Assembly (NCBI GenBank): GCA_017514045.1
Contig: JAFWLS010000020.1
Location: forward strand, 25,248-89,247
DNA: 64,000 nt
Origin: Candidatus Saccharimonadota bacterium
GTDB lineage: Bacteria > Patescibacteriota > Saccharimonadia > Saccharimonadales > Saccharimonadaceae
Reading direction: 5' to 3'
The position numbers were made by a program, and so were the translations under genes. Every line of letters starts with the position of its first letter. Positions within the stretch are counted from its first letter, which is position 1. Under the pieces are notes generated by a model. That model saw only the letters and a program-made list of their open reading frames with translations. It searched no databases and had not been told where the DNA came from. Positions 23,250 to 32,020 of the stretch are shown here, one piece after another.

Positions 23250-25058
23250 TTAACTTATTTTTCTGAGTGCGGTACAGTTAGCCTGGAGTCTCTCTAGGAA
23301 GGCCTTCTGTGATTCTGGATAATTAGCGTTATCGCCTTTCCAGGCCTCCAAGGCTGGGCCTTGAAGTGCTCTAGCATAAGAGAAGGTGACTGGCCAAGGG
23401 TATGGGCCAAGGTTGGTAATTTCTTGAAGATTCTCTGTTGCTTGCTCTGGAGTCTGGCCGCCCGAAAGGAAGACTACGCCGGCCAGTTCTTCCGGAACAA
23501 AGCGTTTAAGAGTTTTGGCGGTCCATTCAGCAACTTCTTTAGGAGTAGACTGCGTAGCGTATTGCTTGCCGGCGAGGATCATGTTGACTTTGAGGATGGT
23601 GGCACCTAGATCTACGTTTTTGCGTTTGAGCTCGGCGAACAATTCTTTCAGAATGATGCCAGTGATACTGGCGCAATGTTCGATTGGATAGTCACCGTCG
23701 AAAACGACTTCTGGTTCGACGATAGGAACGATGCGAGCTTTTTGGCATTTGAGTGCATAATCGGCCAGTATCTCAACATTTTTGTAGACGGCGTTTTTGG
23801 TAGGAGTAGTTTGGGTAATTTCAAAGGCAGCGCGCCATTTGGCGAAGCGAAGGCCCATGTCGTAGTATTCTTCGAGGCGTTCGTCGAGACCGCTGAGGCC
23901 TAGCGTGTATTTTTCGGTGCTGCCGGGCATATTAGCCAGGCCCTTGTCAACCTTAATGCCAGGAATGATACCTTTGCTAGTGAGATAAGTAGTAAAATCA
24001 CGCCCGTCATCAGAAAGTTGACGAGCGGTTTCGTCGAAGAGGATGACGCCATTGATGTATTTTTCCAAGTCTTTAGTGGTGAAGAAAAGATTACGATAAT
24101 TGCGACGATGCTCGAAATCGTCCGGGATACCCATGCTTTCGAATTTTTTATGAATAGAACCTCCGGACTCATCAGCGGCAAGGATACCTTTATTATTGCC
24201 TACGAGTTGTTTGGCCATTTGACGGAGGTTGACAGCGCTAGCTTTTTCCTCGCTGGCTAGTTCTTCGAGTTCATCAACAGTCAGAGACTGGTCTAGTTTG
24301 GTATTCTCTATGTTCATTTTAGCCATTAGAAGTTGATCCTCCTTTGATTTATTTATGATTTTGCCGCCTAGGATAGTTGCGGAGATAATGGAATAAGTTG
24401 TGAGATGAGTGAAGAGTGCGGTTTTTCTAAGTCTACGGAATCTGACAGACGCGTCTCCGATTTTGGCGCCGGTTTCGGAGATTGCGCAGAATTCAGCTTT
24501 GGTCTGCGATATATCGATTGGATGGTCAGAAAAGATTAAATCGGCTCGCCTGAACAATGGCTCCATGGCTTTATTGATGCGTTTTGGCGCATAAACGGCG
24601 AGCTTGACTTTGTTATTAGATTTTAGAGCTTGAAGAAGGTTAGTGACGAGTTCTCTTGAAATAATAGCCGAACGATCTACGTAGACCCAATCATATTCTT
24701 CGCTAATTTCGGTGGCAGTAAATTCGGTTGCGCGTTTTTCGCTAGGAACGAGGTAAGAAATCTGGTCGCCAGCGCATAGAATGTAACGATAATTGACGGC
24801 GCGAAGCGTGCGGCTGGTTTTATCCGTGTTAGTTTCATGATAGATATCGGCATGGATGCCAAATCTTTCTAGGACTTCAAGCGTGACAACGGCGCCAGAA
24901 AAGATACTTTCGCGGCTAAAAAACTCATGCGAGCTGTCGTTAAACCCCCAGTTAAGCCATTTAGTGCCGTTAGTGTCGGCCTCGAGGTCTTCGTGGTGTT
25001 CGTTTAGACGAAGATAGGTATCTTTGAGGACATTGCCAACAATGAGAATCTTGCTCAT
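23250..25058 (-). CDS. Fusion of a degenerate PfkB-like domain with class I fructose-bisphosphate aldolase
   Basis: 602 residues. Residues 255-602 are a class I aldolase, which splits fructose-1,6-bisphosphate into DHAP and GAP. Its marks are GILAADES (291-298), VPIVEPEV (444-451), the Schiff-base lysine in ATILKVNM (Lys490), FLSGGQT (530-536) and SYARALQ (560-566). Residues 1-245 look like a PfkB/ribokinase fold: KILIVGNV start, FSGAVVTLEVLERFGIHADI in the place of the GG-N substrate motif, and a final helix pair ATILGG...KEDQLLMAKMN. The catalytic GAGD motif that should precede that helix is replaced by HLTTYS, so kinase activity is doubtful. A strong internal ribosome-binding site lies before Met245. 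The main start is 6 nt after a -10 box. Confidence 0.85.
   Translation of the reverse strand: MSKILIVGNVLKDTYLRLNEHHEDLEADTNGTKWLNWGFNDSSHEFFSRESIFSGAVVTLEVLERFGIHADIYHETNTDKTSRTLRAVNYRYILCAGDQISYLVPSEKRATEFTATEISEEYDWVYVDRSAIISRELVTNLLQALKSNNKVKLAVYAPKRINKAMEPLFRRADLIFSDHPIDISQTKAEFCAISETGAKIGDASVRFRRLRKTALFTHLTTYSIISATILGGKIINKSKEDQLLMAKMNIENTKLDQSLTVDELEELASEEKASAVNLRQMAKQLVGNNKGILAADESGGSIHKKFESMGIPDDFEHRRNYRNLFFTTKDLEKYINGVILFDETARQLSDDGRDFTTYLTSKGIIPGIKVDKGLANMPGSTEKYTLGLSGLDERLEEYYDMGLRFAKWRAAFEITQTTPTKNAVYKNVEILADYALKCQKARIVPIVEPEVVFDGDYPIEHCASITGIILKELFAELKRKNVDLGATILKVNMILAGKQYATQSTPKEVAEWTAKTLKRFVPEELAGVVFLSGGQTPEQATENLQEITNLGPYPWPVTFSYARALQGPALEAWKGDNANYPESQKAFLERLQANCTALRKIS
24324..24345 (-). 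promoter_or_regulatory. Internal ribosome-binding site and ATG in front of the aldolase domain
   Basis: Minus strand AAAGGAGG (24345-24338), 11 nt, then the in-frame ATG at 24326 (Met245). It could allow separate synthesis of the aldolase domain. It may also mark the original start of a once-separate aldolase gene. Confidence 0.5.
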
Positions 25059-25064
25059 GCTTAT

Positions 25065-25073
25065 ATTATAACA
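25065..25073 (-). promoter_or_regulatory. Extended -10 of the PfkB-like/aldolase gene
   Basis: Minus strand TGT-TATAAT (-10 at 25070-25065), 6 nt, ATG at 25058. Leaderless arrangement. Confidence 0.7.
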
Positions 25074-25126
25074 TGCTTTATCTAGCGCGTACCGAAATTG
25101 CGAAATCTATTGGGGCGGTACCCCTG

Positions 25127-28012
25127 CTAGAGATATTTGGCTAAATATTTACCGGTTGGTGTATTTTTGGTTTTAGCAAGATCTTCTGGTGTGCCTTCGG
25201 CAATGACGGTGCCTCCGCCTTGGCCACCTTCGGGACCCATGTCGATGATCCAGTCGGCAGATTTAATAACATGAAGATTATGTTCGATGATGATCATAGA
25301 GTTGCCACCGGCGACAAGTTTATTTAAGATATCGAGTAGCCGTTTAACGTCGTCGGTATGAAGACCGGTGGTAGGTTCGTCGAGAATGTAGAGTGTTTTG
25401 CCAGTGCTGCGCCTGGAAAGTTCGGTCGCGAGTTTAATGCGCTGAGCTTCGCCACCAGAGAAGGTGGTGGCTGGTTGGCCAAGACGAATGTACCCGAGGC
25501 CAACCTCTTGGAGAGTCTTGAGTTTGTTGAGAATAGCAGGGATATTCTTAAAGAATTCTACTGCTTCGTCAATGGTCATTTCTAGGACATCGGAGATGTC
25601 TTTGCCTTTGTATTTAATCTCTAGAGCCTCGCGATTGTAACGACGACCATGACAGGCCGGACAGGTAACGTAAACATCAGGAAGAAAATGCATTTCGATT
25701 TTATTGACGCCATCACCCTGACAAGCTTCACAGCGGCCACCCTTAACGTTAAACGAGAAACGGCCAGATTTATAGCCACGAACTTCGGCTTCTGGTTGGG
25801 AAGCAAAGAGATCGCGAATTGCGGTAAACACACCGGTATAAGTTGCTGGGTTACTGCGAGGGGTGCGGCCGATTGGGCTTTGGTCGACAATAACGACTTT
25901 GTCGAGATTCTCGATGCCATCGATTTTTTCGTGCAAGCCAGGGACAGTTTGGGCATGATTGAGGCGAGCTTGAAGCTCTTTGGCAAGTATTTCATTAACG
26001 AGTGTGGATTTGCCGGAACCGGAGACGCCAGAAACAACAATCATGACGCCGAGTGGGAACTTTACGGTAATATTCTTGAGATTATTCTCGCGCGCGCCGA
26101 CGATGGTCAGGAATTTATCTTTCTTGGGTTTACGGCGAGTCTTGGGAGTATCAATTGTCAATTCTCCGCTGAGGTATTTGCCTGTGATGGAGTTTTTGTT
26201 TTGCATGATTTCTTTGGGCGTACCAGCTGCGACTAACTCCCCACCCTGAGCACCAGCGCGTGGGCCGATGTCAATGATATAGTCGCTTTGGAGCATCGTA
26301 TCTTCGTCGTGTTCGACAACGAGAACGGTGTTTTTAAGATCGCGAAGATGTTTTAAGGTGGCGATTAGTTTATCGTTGTCGCACTGATGGAGACCAATCG
26401 ATGGCTCGTCGAGGACATATAGTACGCCCTGTAAGCCAGAACCAATTTGAGTGGCAAGACGAATACGCTGAGCTTCACCACCAGACAAGGTGTTGGCGGC
26501 GCGACCAAGTTCAAGATAACCGAGACCTACATCTTGCATAAACTTGACGCGTTCGCGGATCTCTTTGAGAATAGGATCGGCTATGACGTGTTCGGCTTCG
26601 GTAAATTTGAGGTCTTGAGCTAATACTTTTAGGGTTGAATCGACATCGAGACTGCACATGTCTACGATATTGAGATCATTGATCGTGACGGCGAGGACTG
26701 CTGGTTTTAGCCTGGCCCCGTGACAGGTTTGGCATTCGCGTACGCGCATGAAGCGTTCGATATCGTGCTTGATAAATTCAGAGACATCTGGGTTATTATA
26801 ACGACGTTCGAGGTTAGGGATGACACCTTCGTAGGTTGTCTCGTAAATGGTGCCGGCTACGAATTTGCCTCTGCCGCTGACCGTGACTTTATATTTATCG
26901 GCTCCGGTACCATAGAGGATCTTCTCAATTACTTCGGCTGGAAGGTCGCGGATTGGGACATGAATAGAGAATCCGTGTCGTTCGCCGACTGAGGCTAATC
27001 TTTTGAGCCAGTAGGAATCATAGGAAATACGGTTGAACGGACGGATGCCTCCTTCGGCAATAGTGAGATTGGGGTTTAGAACTAGTTTAGGATCGATTTC
27101 CATACGAATACCGAGTCCGGTACAAGTTGGACAGGCGCCTTCCGGGGCGTTGAAGCTAAATAAGCGTGGTTCGAGTTCAGGAATGAGTTCGTCTGGGTGG
27201 TTTGGACAAGCATAACGTTGAGAGAAAGTAATGATCTCGCTATCTTTGGCTCCACGGTCTTCGATCGAGCTGGAATTGTCATTGATTTTTAAAAGTTTGA
27301 TAATTCCCTGTCCAAGTTCTAGGGCTTGTTCGATAGAGCCAGCAATGCGAGATTGCAGATCTGGAGATAGAATAAAACGATCTACTACAAGCTCGATGTC
27401 GTGATATTCTTGCTTTTCCAAAGACGGGAATTCGTCAAGGGCGTAGATGATACCGTCGACACGAACTCGTGAAAAACCTTTGGCAGTATACTGATCCGGA
27501 ATGTGAGCGAACTCACCTTTTTTTCGCTGAACGATTGGAGCTAGTAGCATGAGCTTAGAACCGAGGGGGAGTTTCATAACCTCATTTACGATATCTTCTA
27601 CAGAACGCCTAGAGACTTCGCGGTGGCAAATTGGACAGTGCGGAACGCCAATGCGGGCGAAAAGTAAACGTAGATAATCATACACTTCGGTGACTGTAGC
27701 AACGGTGGAGCGTGGGTTACGCGACGTGGATTTTTGGTCAATAGAGATAGCTGGGGACAGGCCGGTGATAGAATCGACGTCAGGTTTGTCCATGACGCCA
27801 AGAAACATTCTGGCATATGAGGAAAGAGACTCAACGTAGCGACGCTGTCCTTCGGCATAGATCGTATCAAAGGCGAGGCTGCTTTTGCCCGAACCGGAGA
27901 GCCCAGTAATTACCACTAACTTGTCGCGTGGAATATCGACGTCTATATTCTTTAGATTATGTTGTCTGGCTCCGCGTATTTTTATGTAGTTCTCTTCCAT
28001 AGCTAAATCCAT
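25127..28012 (-). CDS. uvrA: Excinuclease ABC subunit A
   Basis: 961 residues. It scans for DNA damage in nucleotide excision repair and loads UvrB. Two ABC ATPase modules are visible: Walker [10 protein letters not shown] near the N-terminus with the [10 protein letters not shown] segment, and GVSGSGKST in the second half. Two [18 protein letters not shown] signature motifs are present. Zinc modules CPIC...., CPTC and CEAC...CPAC are present. The length equals standard UvrA. An alternative ATG four codons in (28000) is possible; no clear ribosome-binding site separates them. Confidence 0.98.
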   Translation of the reverse strand: MDLAMEENYIKIRGARQHNLKNIDVDIPRDKLVVITGLSGSGKSSLAFDTIYAEGQRRYVESLSSYARMFLGVMDKPDVDSITGLSPAISIDQKSTSRNPRSTVATVTEVYDYLRLLFARIGVPHCPICHREVSRRSVEDIVNEVMKLPLGSKLMLLAPIVQRKKGEFAHIPDQYTAKGFSRVRVDGIIYALDEFPSLEKQEYHDIELVVDRFILSPDLQSRIAGSIEQALELGQGIIKLLKINDNSSSIEDRGAKDSEIITFSQRYACPNHPDELIPELEPRLFSFNAPEGACPTCTGLGIRMEIDPKLVLNPNLTIAEGGIRPFNRISYDSYWLKRLASVGERHGFSIHVPIRDLPAEVIEKILYGTGADKYKVTVSGRGKFVAGTIYETTYEGVIPNLERRYNNPDVSEFIKHDIERFMRVRECQTCHGARLKPAVLAVTINDLNIVDMCSLDVDSTLKVLAQDLKFTEAEHVIADPILKEIRERVKFMQDVGLGYLELGRAANTLSGGEAQRIRLATQIGSGLQGVLYVLDEPSIGLHQCDNDKLIATLKHLRDLKNTVLVVEHDEDTMLQSDYIIDIGPRAGAQGGELVAAGTPKEIMQNKNSITGKYLSGELTIDTPKTRRKPKKDKFLTIVGARENNLKNITVKFPLGVMIVVSGVSGSGKSTLVNEILAKELQARLNHAQTVPGLHEKIDGIENLDKVVIVDQSPIGRTPRSNPATYTGVFTAIRDLFASQPEAEVRGYKSGRFSFNVKGGRCEACQGDGVNKIEMHFLPDVYVTCPACHGRRYNREALEIKYKGKDISDVLEMTIDEAVEFFKNIPAILNKLKTLQEVGLGYIRLGQPATTFSGGEAQRIKLATELSRRSTGKTLYILDEPTTGLHTDDVKRLLDILNKLVAGGNSMIIIEHNLHVIKSADWIIDMGPEGGQGGGTVIAEGTPEDLAKTKNTPTGKYLAKYL

Positions 28013-28062
28013 TTAAACTTATTAATTATAACGGTTTTTCTTTGAAAAGTCTAGAGGTCTAG

Positions 28063-28090
28063 TTGATAAATACGTATTATATGGTATAAT
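28063..28090 (+). promoter_or_regulatory. Promoter of the NTPase-CYTH gene
   Basis: TTGATA (28063-28068), 16 bp, TATAAT (28085-28090) with extended TGG. A leader of about 55 nt carries AAAAAGGAGGGG at 28135-28146, which decides the TTG start at 28153. Confidence 0.78.
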
Positions 28091-28152
28091 AGTAGATACC
28101 GTAAATACGGCGTTTTTTAACAGATAGACTTTTGAAAAAGGAGGGGTTTCGG

Positions 28153-29283
28153 TTGGATATTCGCAAGATCGTAATCACTGGAGGCCCGTGTGGCGGAAAA
28201 ACTACCGCTCTGAGTTGGGTAGTCGAAAACTTTACCAAGATGGGTTGGAAAGTCCTGACGGTTGAAGAAGCGGCGACGCAGATTATCATGCGTCCGTTGC
28301 GCCCGAATGTTGATTTGACGGTGATGGGTTTTCAAGATCTGATAATGAAAACTCAGATTTTCCTGGAGGATAGTACGGAACACGCAATTAAGGATAACAA
28401 AACGACGCTATACGGAAAAGATGATAAGGTCTTGATTGTTTGCGATCGGGGAATTTGTGACGGCGCAGCTTATGTTGCGAGAGATGAATATAATGAACTG
28501 CTGGCCAGAAATAATCTTTCAATACAGGAAGCATTCGATCGTTATGATGCAGTATTTCATCTTGTTACGGCCGCGGATGGTGCGCCGAAATATTATTCCC
28601 TGGTGGGCAACAAGGCCAGGTCCGAGTCTAAGGAAGAAGCTATAGCGACAGATAAACGGACACAGGATGCTTGGGTAGGGCACCCGCGCCTCAGGATTAT
28701 CGATAATAATGGGCTTACGTTTAGACGGAAGCTGAAGAAGCTGATGGCTGAAATTGCACAGGAACTGGGTGAACCCAGGCCCTTGGAAGAGAGACGTAGG
28801 TATCTTATTAAGGTTCCCGAAGAGGAGGTTGCTCTGAAGGGGTTCCGGAAAGTAGAAATCATGCAGACCTATCTTCCGTCCGAAGGTGATAAGGAAATTT
28901 ACGTGCGTCAGCGCGGTATCAATGGCAAGTTCTCGTACACTAAGACAGTTTGCTATGACGCGAGTAAACCTGGCAGCTCAATTGAACTCGAGAGCAGGAT
29001 TGAGCACGATGAATATGCCAAGCATTTGATTGCTGCAGATTCGCGCATGGCTCAGATCCGGAAAAACCGGTATTGTTATGTGGACCCCGATCGGCATTAT
29101 TTGAAGATTGATTATTTCTTCGGAGTGCCTGGTTATGCATTGCTTGAGATTGAGCTGCGTAACGTAAATGAGGAAGTAGTATTGCCGGGTTGGGCTAGGG
29201 TGGTTTGTGAAGTGACAAACGACCCCAGGTTTAGTAATTATGAGATTTCGCGGACCGGTGGTAAAATACCGACAAAAGTCTAA
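28153..29283 (+). CDS. P-loop NTPase (AAA_28/NadR-like) fused to a CYTH/TTM domain
   Basis: 376 residues from TTG 28153. A TTG at 28132 is in frame, but the AAAAAGGAGGGG ribosome-binding site lies between the two. Walker A GGPCGGKT is at residues 10-17, and a Walker-B-like VLIVCDRGICDGAAY follows; this matches small kinase-like AAA_28 domains. After about residue 210 comes a CYTH/triphosphate-tunnel-like part: RRYLIKVPEE, then YLPSEGDKEIYVRQRG and FSYTKT, then an acidic LESRIEHDEY. Both domains handle phosphate esters, so a nucleotide- or polyphosphate-processing role is reasonable, but the substrate is unknown. It is monocistronic, with a perfect terminator. Confidence 0.75.
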   Translation: MDIRKIVITGGPCGGKTTALSWVVENFTKMGWKVLTVEEAATQIIMRPLRPNVDLTVMGFQDLIMKTQIFLEDSTEHAIKDNKTTLYGKDDKVLIVCDRGICDGAAYVARDEYNELLARNNLSIQEAFDRYDAVFHLVTAADGAPKYYSLVGNKARSESKEEAIATDKRTQDAWVGHPRLRIIDNNGLTFRRKLKKLMAEIAQELGEPRPLEERRRYLIKVPEEEVALKGFRKVEIMQTYLPSEGDKEIYVRQRGINGKFSYTKTVCYDASKPGSSIELESRIEHDEYAKHLIAADSRMAQIRKNRYCYVDPDRHYLKIDYFFGVPGYALLEIELRNVNEEVVLPGWARVVCEVTNDPRFSNYEISRTGGKIPTKV

Positions 29284-29285
29284 TC

Positions 29286-29313
29286 AAAATACCCCTCTTA
29301 TGAGGGGTATTTT
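29286..29313. terminator. Bidirectional intrinsic terminator
   Basis: AAAATACCCCTC, loop TTAT, GAGGGGTATTTT: a perfect 12-bp stem with T tracts on both strands. It ends the NTPase-CYTH gene and the opposing pheS operon. Confidence 0.95.
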
Positions 29314-29820
29314 TTAAGCCGTAAAGGTTTTGGCGCGTTCGTGTAGGTTAAAGTTATCGGAGATAATTTTGATGGCGGAAACGTGTTCGAAACCTAGCGC
29401 AGGAAGGTAGACGAGTTCCATATCAAAAATGACTGGTTCTTCAATGACGGTTTTTTCGATGAGGTCACTACTGGTCAAACAGGCGACCGGTGACTCTCTA
29501 AGTATGCGTTGAGGTTTGCCGGTTTCGACTATGGTTCTTATTATGTTGTCGGGAATGTTTTGGTCTAGTTGATAGACGCTTTCTTCGAAAGCGCGATTAG
29601 GATGATAAAGCGCTACGTTTTTAATAATGGCAACTGTGCCGATTTCTAGGTTATTTGAACATGCGAACCCTATGCTTAATAAGGGTTCGGTCTTGTCTAG
29701 ATTTACAAGTTTTGCAACAGTATTGGGGCCTCCGGCTCCGGTTTGGACGATTTCGTATTGATCTTGAAATAGGTTTCTAATGAACACATATTCTTCATCT
29801 GTTGCTACAATGATTTTCAT
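29314..29820 (-). CDS. Short nucleoside phosphorylase/MTA-SAH nucleosidase-like protein
   Basis: 168 residues. It has the PNP/MTAN layout in reduced form: an early TGAGGPNTVAKL phosphate/ribose segment, LLSIGFACSNNLEIGTVAI, and FDMELVYLPALGFEHVSAIK ending with ISDN. The Met-Glu pair and the late Ser-Asp match catalytic residues of MTA/SAH nucleosidase. At about 70 residues shorter than Pfs (232 aa), substrate-loop regions are missing. It probably cleaves a nucleoside or is a degenerate relative. Last gene of the pheS-pheT-FKBP-sbcB run; ribosome-binding site GAGGT. Confidence 0.68.
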   Translation of the reverse strand: MKIIVATDEEYVFIRNLFQDQYEIVQTGAGGPNTVAKLVNLDKTEPLLSIGFACSNNLEIGTVAIIKNVALYHPNRAFEESVYQLDQNIPDNIIRTIVETGKPQRILRESPVACLTSSDLIEKTVIEEPVIFDMELVYLPALGFEHVSAIKIISDNFNLHERAKTFTA

Positions 29821-29831
29821 TTTTTACCTCA

Positions 29832-31256
29832 TTAATAATCGTTGTCTTGGAGGGATTGATACCACAACATTAGTTCGTCAAGTAAGAAGGTTTTATCGGG
29901 ATCTTGAGTAGTAGTAGGATCTTGACGATATTTTTCGAGTTCAGCCAAGAAAATGGGTGCTTGGCGATTAAGGCGACTAGCTCGATAGGCCTGCCATTTT
30001 TGTGCTTCGTCCTCTGCAAGTGCGTTAGGAAAGTTCTTAGCTTTGTAGTGAAGGAGTAACTCGGGAAGACGTTCGTCTGTAAAATTAGGATGAAAATCTG
30101 CTAAGCTATCTGCATCCATACTGCGAACGGCTGTAATCCTAATGCGATCATTGTCGGGCGTAAAGCCGTCATAGAGCGACGTTTCGGCATCTAAAGGCGG
30201 TTTGTCATATTTGTCAGCAAGGTTTTCAGATTTGATGCGCTCTATGATTTCCGGATGTTTTTGAAGCGACTCTATGTTTTTATTGATTTGTTCTTCTGTT
30301 AGCTCGATTTTTTCCCAGGCATTTTGGCTGTTAAGTACACTTATAGGCGCGACAGCTGGGCAACGATTGTAGGCTAATTCTTTGAATTTCGGAAATAAGA
30401 AGTCCCGCAGTTTGATGTCGCTGTTGGTCAGATAATCCGGAGCTTGTTTTTTGAGTTCTTCAAGTAGTTCATCAATATTATAACGAAGGTCGAAGACCAA
30501 GCAACTCCCATTCTTCCCTGCGCAGATTGGTGTGCAGACGGTGGTGAAATTATATGTTGTACCAAATCTACCAGAAGCATAGACGAATGGTCTGGGTTTA
30601 TCGGGGTTCACAATAGTTTTTACTTCTTTTTTATCGCGAAGCTTTAATAGATAAGCAAAGAGTTTTGGTTGACGATCGCGAATGAGTCGCGTTACGTCAA
30701 TGAGTGCATTAACGTCGGATAGCGCGTCGTGCGCAGATTCATGCGAAATGTTGTTGGCCTTTGTTATGAGTTCTAGACGATTAGTTGGTTTTCCATTGTC
30801 TGCGATTGGCCAATTAATGCCTTCGGGGCGAATGGACCGAGTGAGCCTAACAACATCGAGCATATCCCAACGCGAGCGTCCGTCTTTCCATTGCCATTCG
30901 TACGGGTCATAGAAATTTCTCCAGAAAAGATGTTGAATAAACTTGTCGTCAAACCTAATAGAGTTGAAGCCAAGGATGATAGTGTCTGGCGTGAAGATAT
31001 CTTCGGCTAGAATTTTTGCAAGTTTGCGTTCGGGGATGCCATCTTCTAGGGTTTTTTGTGGGGTGATGCCGGTTGTAAGGATAGCTGATGGTGAAGGTAA
31101 GGTGTCATCATCTAGCCTTACTAGAATATTGACCGGATCCCCGATGAGGTTTAGATCAAGATCAGTGCGTTGGCCAGCAAATTGCATGATACGATCGTCG
31201 CCACCGGATAGACCAGATGTCTCTAGATCGTAGAAGAAAAATGTTGGGGCGCTCAC
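29832..31256 (-). CDS. sbcB: Exodeoxyribonuclease I (SbcB family)
   Basis: 474 residues from GTG 31256, which has GGAG 9 nt upstream and follows the FKBP stop by 4 nt. The frame is open for 30 more codons, but these overlap the FKBP gene. The DEDDh exonuclease domain has FFFYDLETSGL, a central GFNSIRFDDKFI and the HDALSDVNALI motif with its histidine. The C-terminal half carries the SH3-like and helical domains of E. coli ExoI (475 aa). It degrades single-stranded DNA 3' to 5' in recombination and repair. Confidence 0.9.
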   Translation of the reverse strand: MSAPTFFFYDLETSGLSGGDDRIMQFAGQRTDLDLNLIGDPVNILVRLDDDTLPSPSAILTTGITPQKTLEDGIPERKLAKILAEDIFTPDTIILGFNSIRFDDKFIQHLFWRNFYDPYEWQWKDGRSRWDMLDVVRLTRSIRPEGINWPIADNGKPTNRLELITKANNISHESAHDALSDVNALIDVTRLIRDRQPKLFAYLLKLRDKKEVKTIVNPDKPRPFVYASGRFGTTYNFTTVCTPICAGKNGSCLVFDLRYNIDELLEELKKQAPDYLTNSDIKLRDFLFPKFKELAYNRCPAVAPISVLNSQNAWEKIELTEEQINKNIESLQKHPEIIERIKSENLADKYDKPPLDAETSLYDGFTPDNDRIRITAVRSMDADSLADFHPNFTDERLPELLLHYKAKNFPNALAEDEAQKWQAYRASRLNRQAPIFLAELEKYRQDPTTTQDPDKTFLLDELMLWYQSLQDNDY

Positions 31257-31260
31257 GTGA

Positions 31261-32001
31261 TTATTCTCCGGAGGTAGTTTCCTCGTCGGAGTCGTAATTT
31301 TCGTCGGTATTTGAATATGTTTGGGAATAGGCATTAATGAGCGCACTATAGATTTTGTCTAGTTCGCTGTTGAGCTCTTTTAATCTGTCACTTATTGGAA
31401 CTGGCATAATAATGAACTTGAGAGGCGAATTAGTTCCGCCACAGATTTCTTGCGATTCTCCATAGGCAAGTGGGCCAGGAATAGTAATTTCGCGAACTCC
31501 GCCTAGCCTCATGCCTTCAGTCCCGAGATACCAGCCTTCGATGAGTGTTTGCTCCTCGACGATAATTGGTGTTTTTAGTGCGGTCGGTTCTTTAATATTG
31601 TCAAACGAGCTATCAAAGATTGACTCGTCAGAGCACCAGCCGATGTAATAGGCGGCATAGCCAGAGTCACCGATTGTTTCGCCGTCGCCTTCCTTGAGGT
31701 CTTTAGATTGCACGCCGTTGCTGTTAGCAGTAGAAGAGTTGTAAGCTTTGACGTTCTTCTTATAAGCCTTAAATTCATCGAAATATGTATTTGATAGTTC
31801 TTCCCCCACTTCGTCGAGCTCAGCGTTTTTTTCGCTGTAGGCGTCTTGAAGTTGTTGCATATTCATTTTTGAATAATTGATGTTGTTATTGCCCATTACT
31901 ATCATGACGTAGGCGGCAATTGACGAACCCAGTAAAAGCGCAGCGACTAACGCAAAAATAACACGCTGCTTAACAGACGGTTTAAGGTCTTTTTCTTGCA
32001 T
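31261..32001 (-). CDS. Membrane-anchored FKBP-type peptidyl-prolyl isomerase
   Basis: 246 residues. An N-terminal signal anchor (about 13-36) is followed by a coiled-coil stalk (45-90) and an FKBP domain (about 97-205) with IFDSSFDN, LIEGWYLGTEGMRLGGVREI, PGPLAYGE and the closing PLKFIIMPV strand. These are the FKBP core strands and the flap. A helical, acidic tail ends the protein. It probably catalyses proline isomerisation on exported proteins. Ribosome-binding site AAGGAGGT; 19 nt after pheT. Confidence 0.88.
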   Translation of the reverse strand: MQEKDLKPSVKQRVIFALVAALLLGSSIAAYVMIVMGNNNINYSKMNMQQLQDAYSEKNAELDEVGEELSNTYFDEFKAYKKNVKAYNSSTANSNGVQSKDLKEGDGETIGDSGYAAYYIGWCSDESIFDSSFDNIKEPTALKTPIIVEEQTLIEGWYLGTEGMRLGGVREITIPGPLAYGESQEICGGTNSPLKFIIMPVPISDRLKELNSELDKIYSALINAYSQTYSNTDENYDSDEETTSGE

Positions 32002-32020
32002 TTATACCTCCTTGGTGTTT

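Noticed and set aside
24346..25058. Active phosphofructokinase activity for the PfkB-like domain
   Set aside because: The GAGD catalytic motif cannot be found at the expected place; called only PfkB-like.
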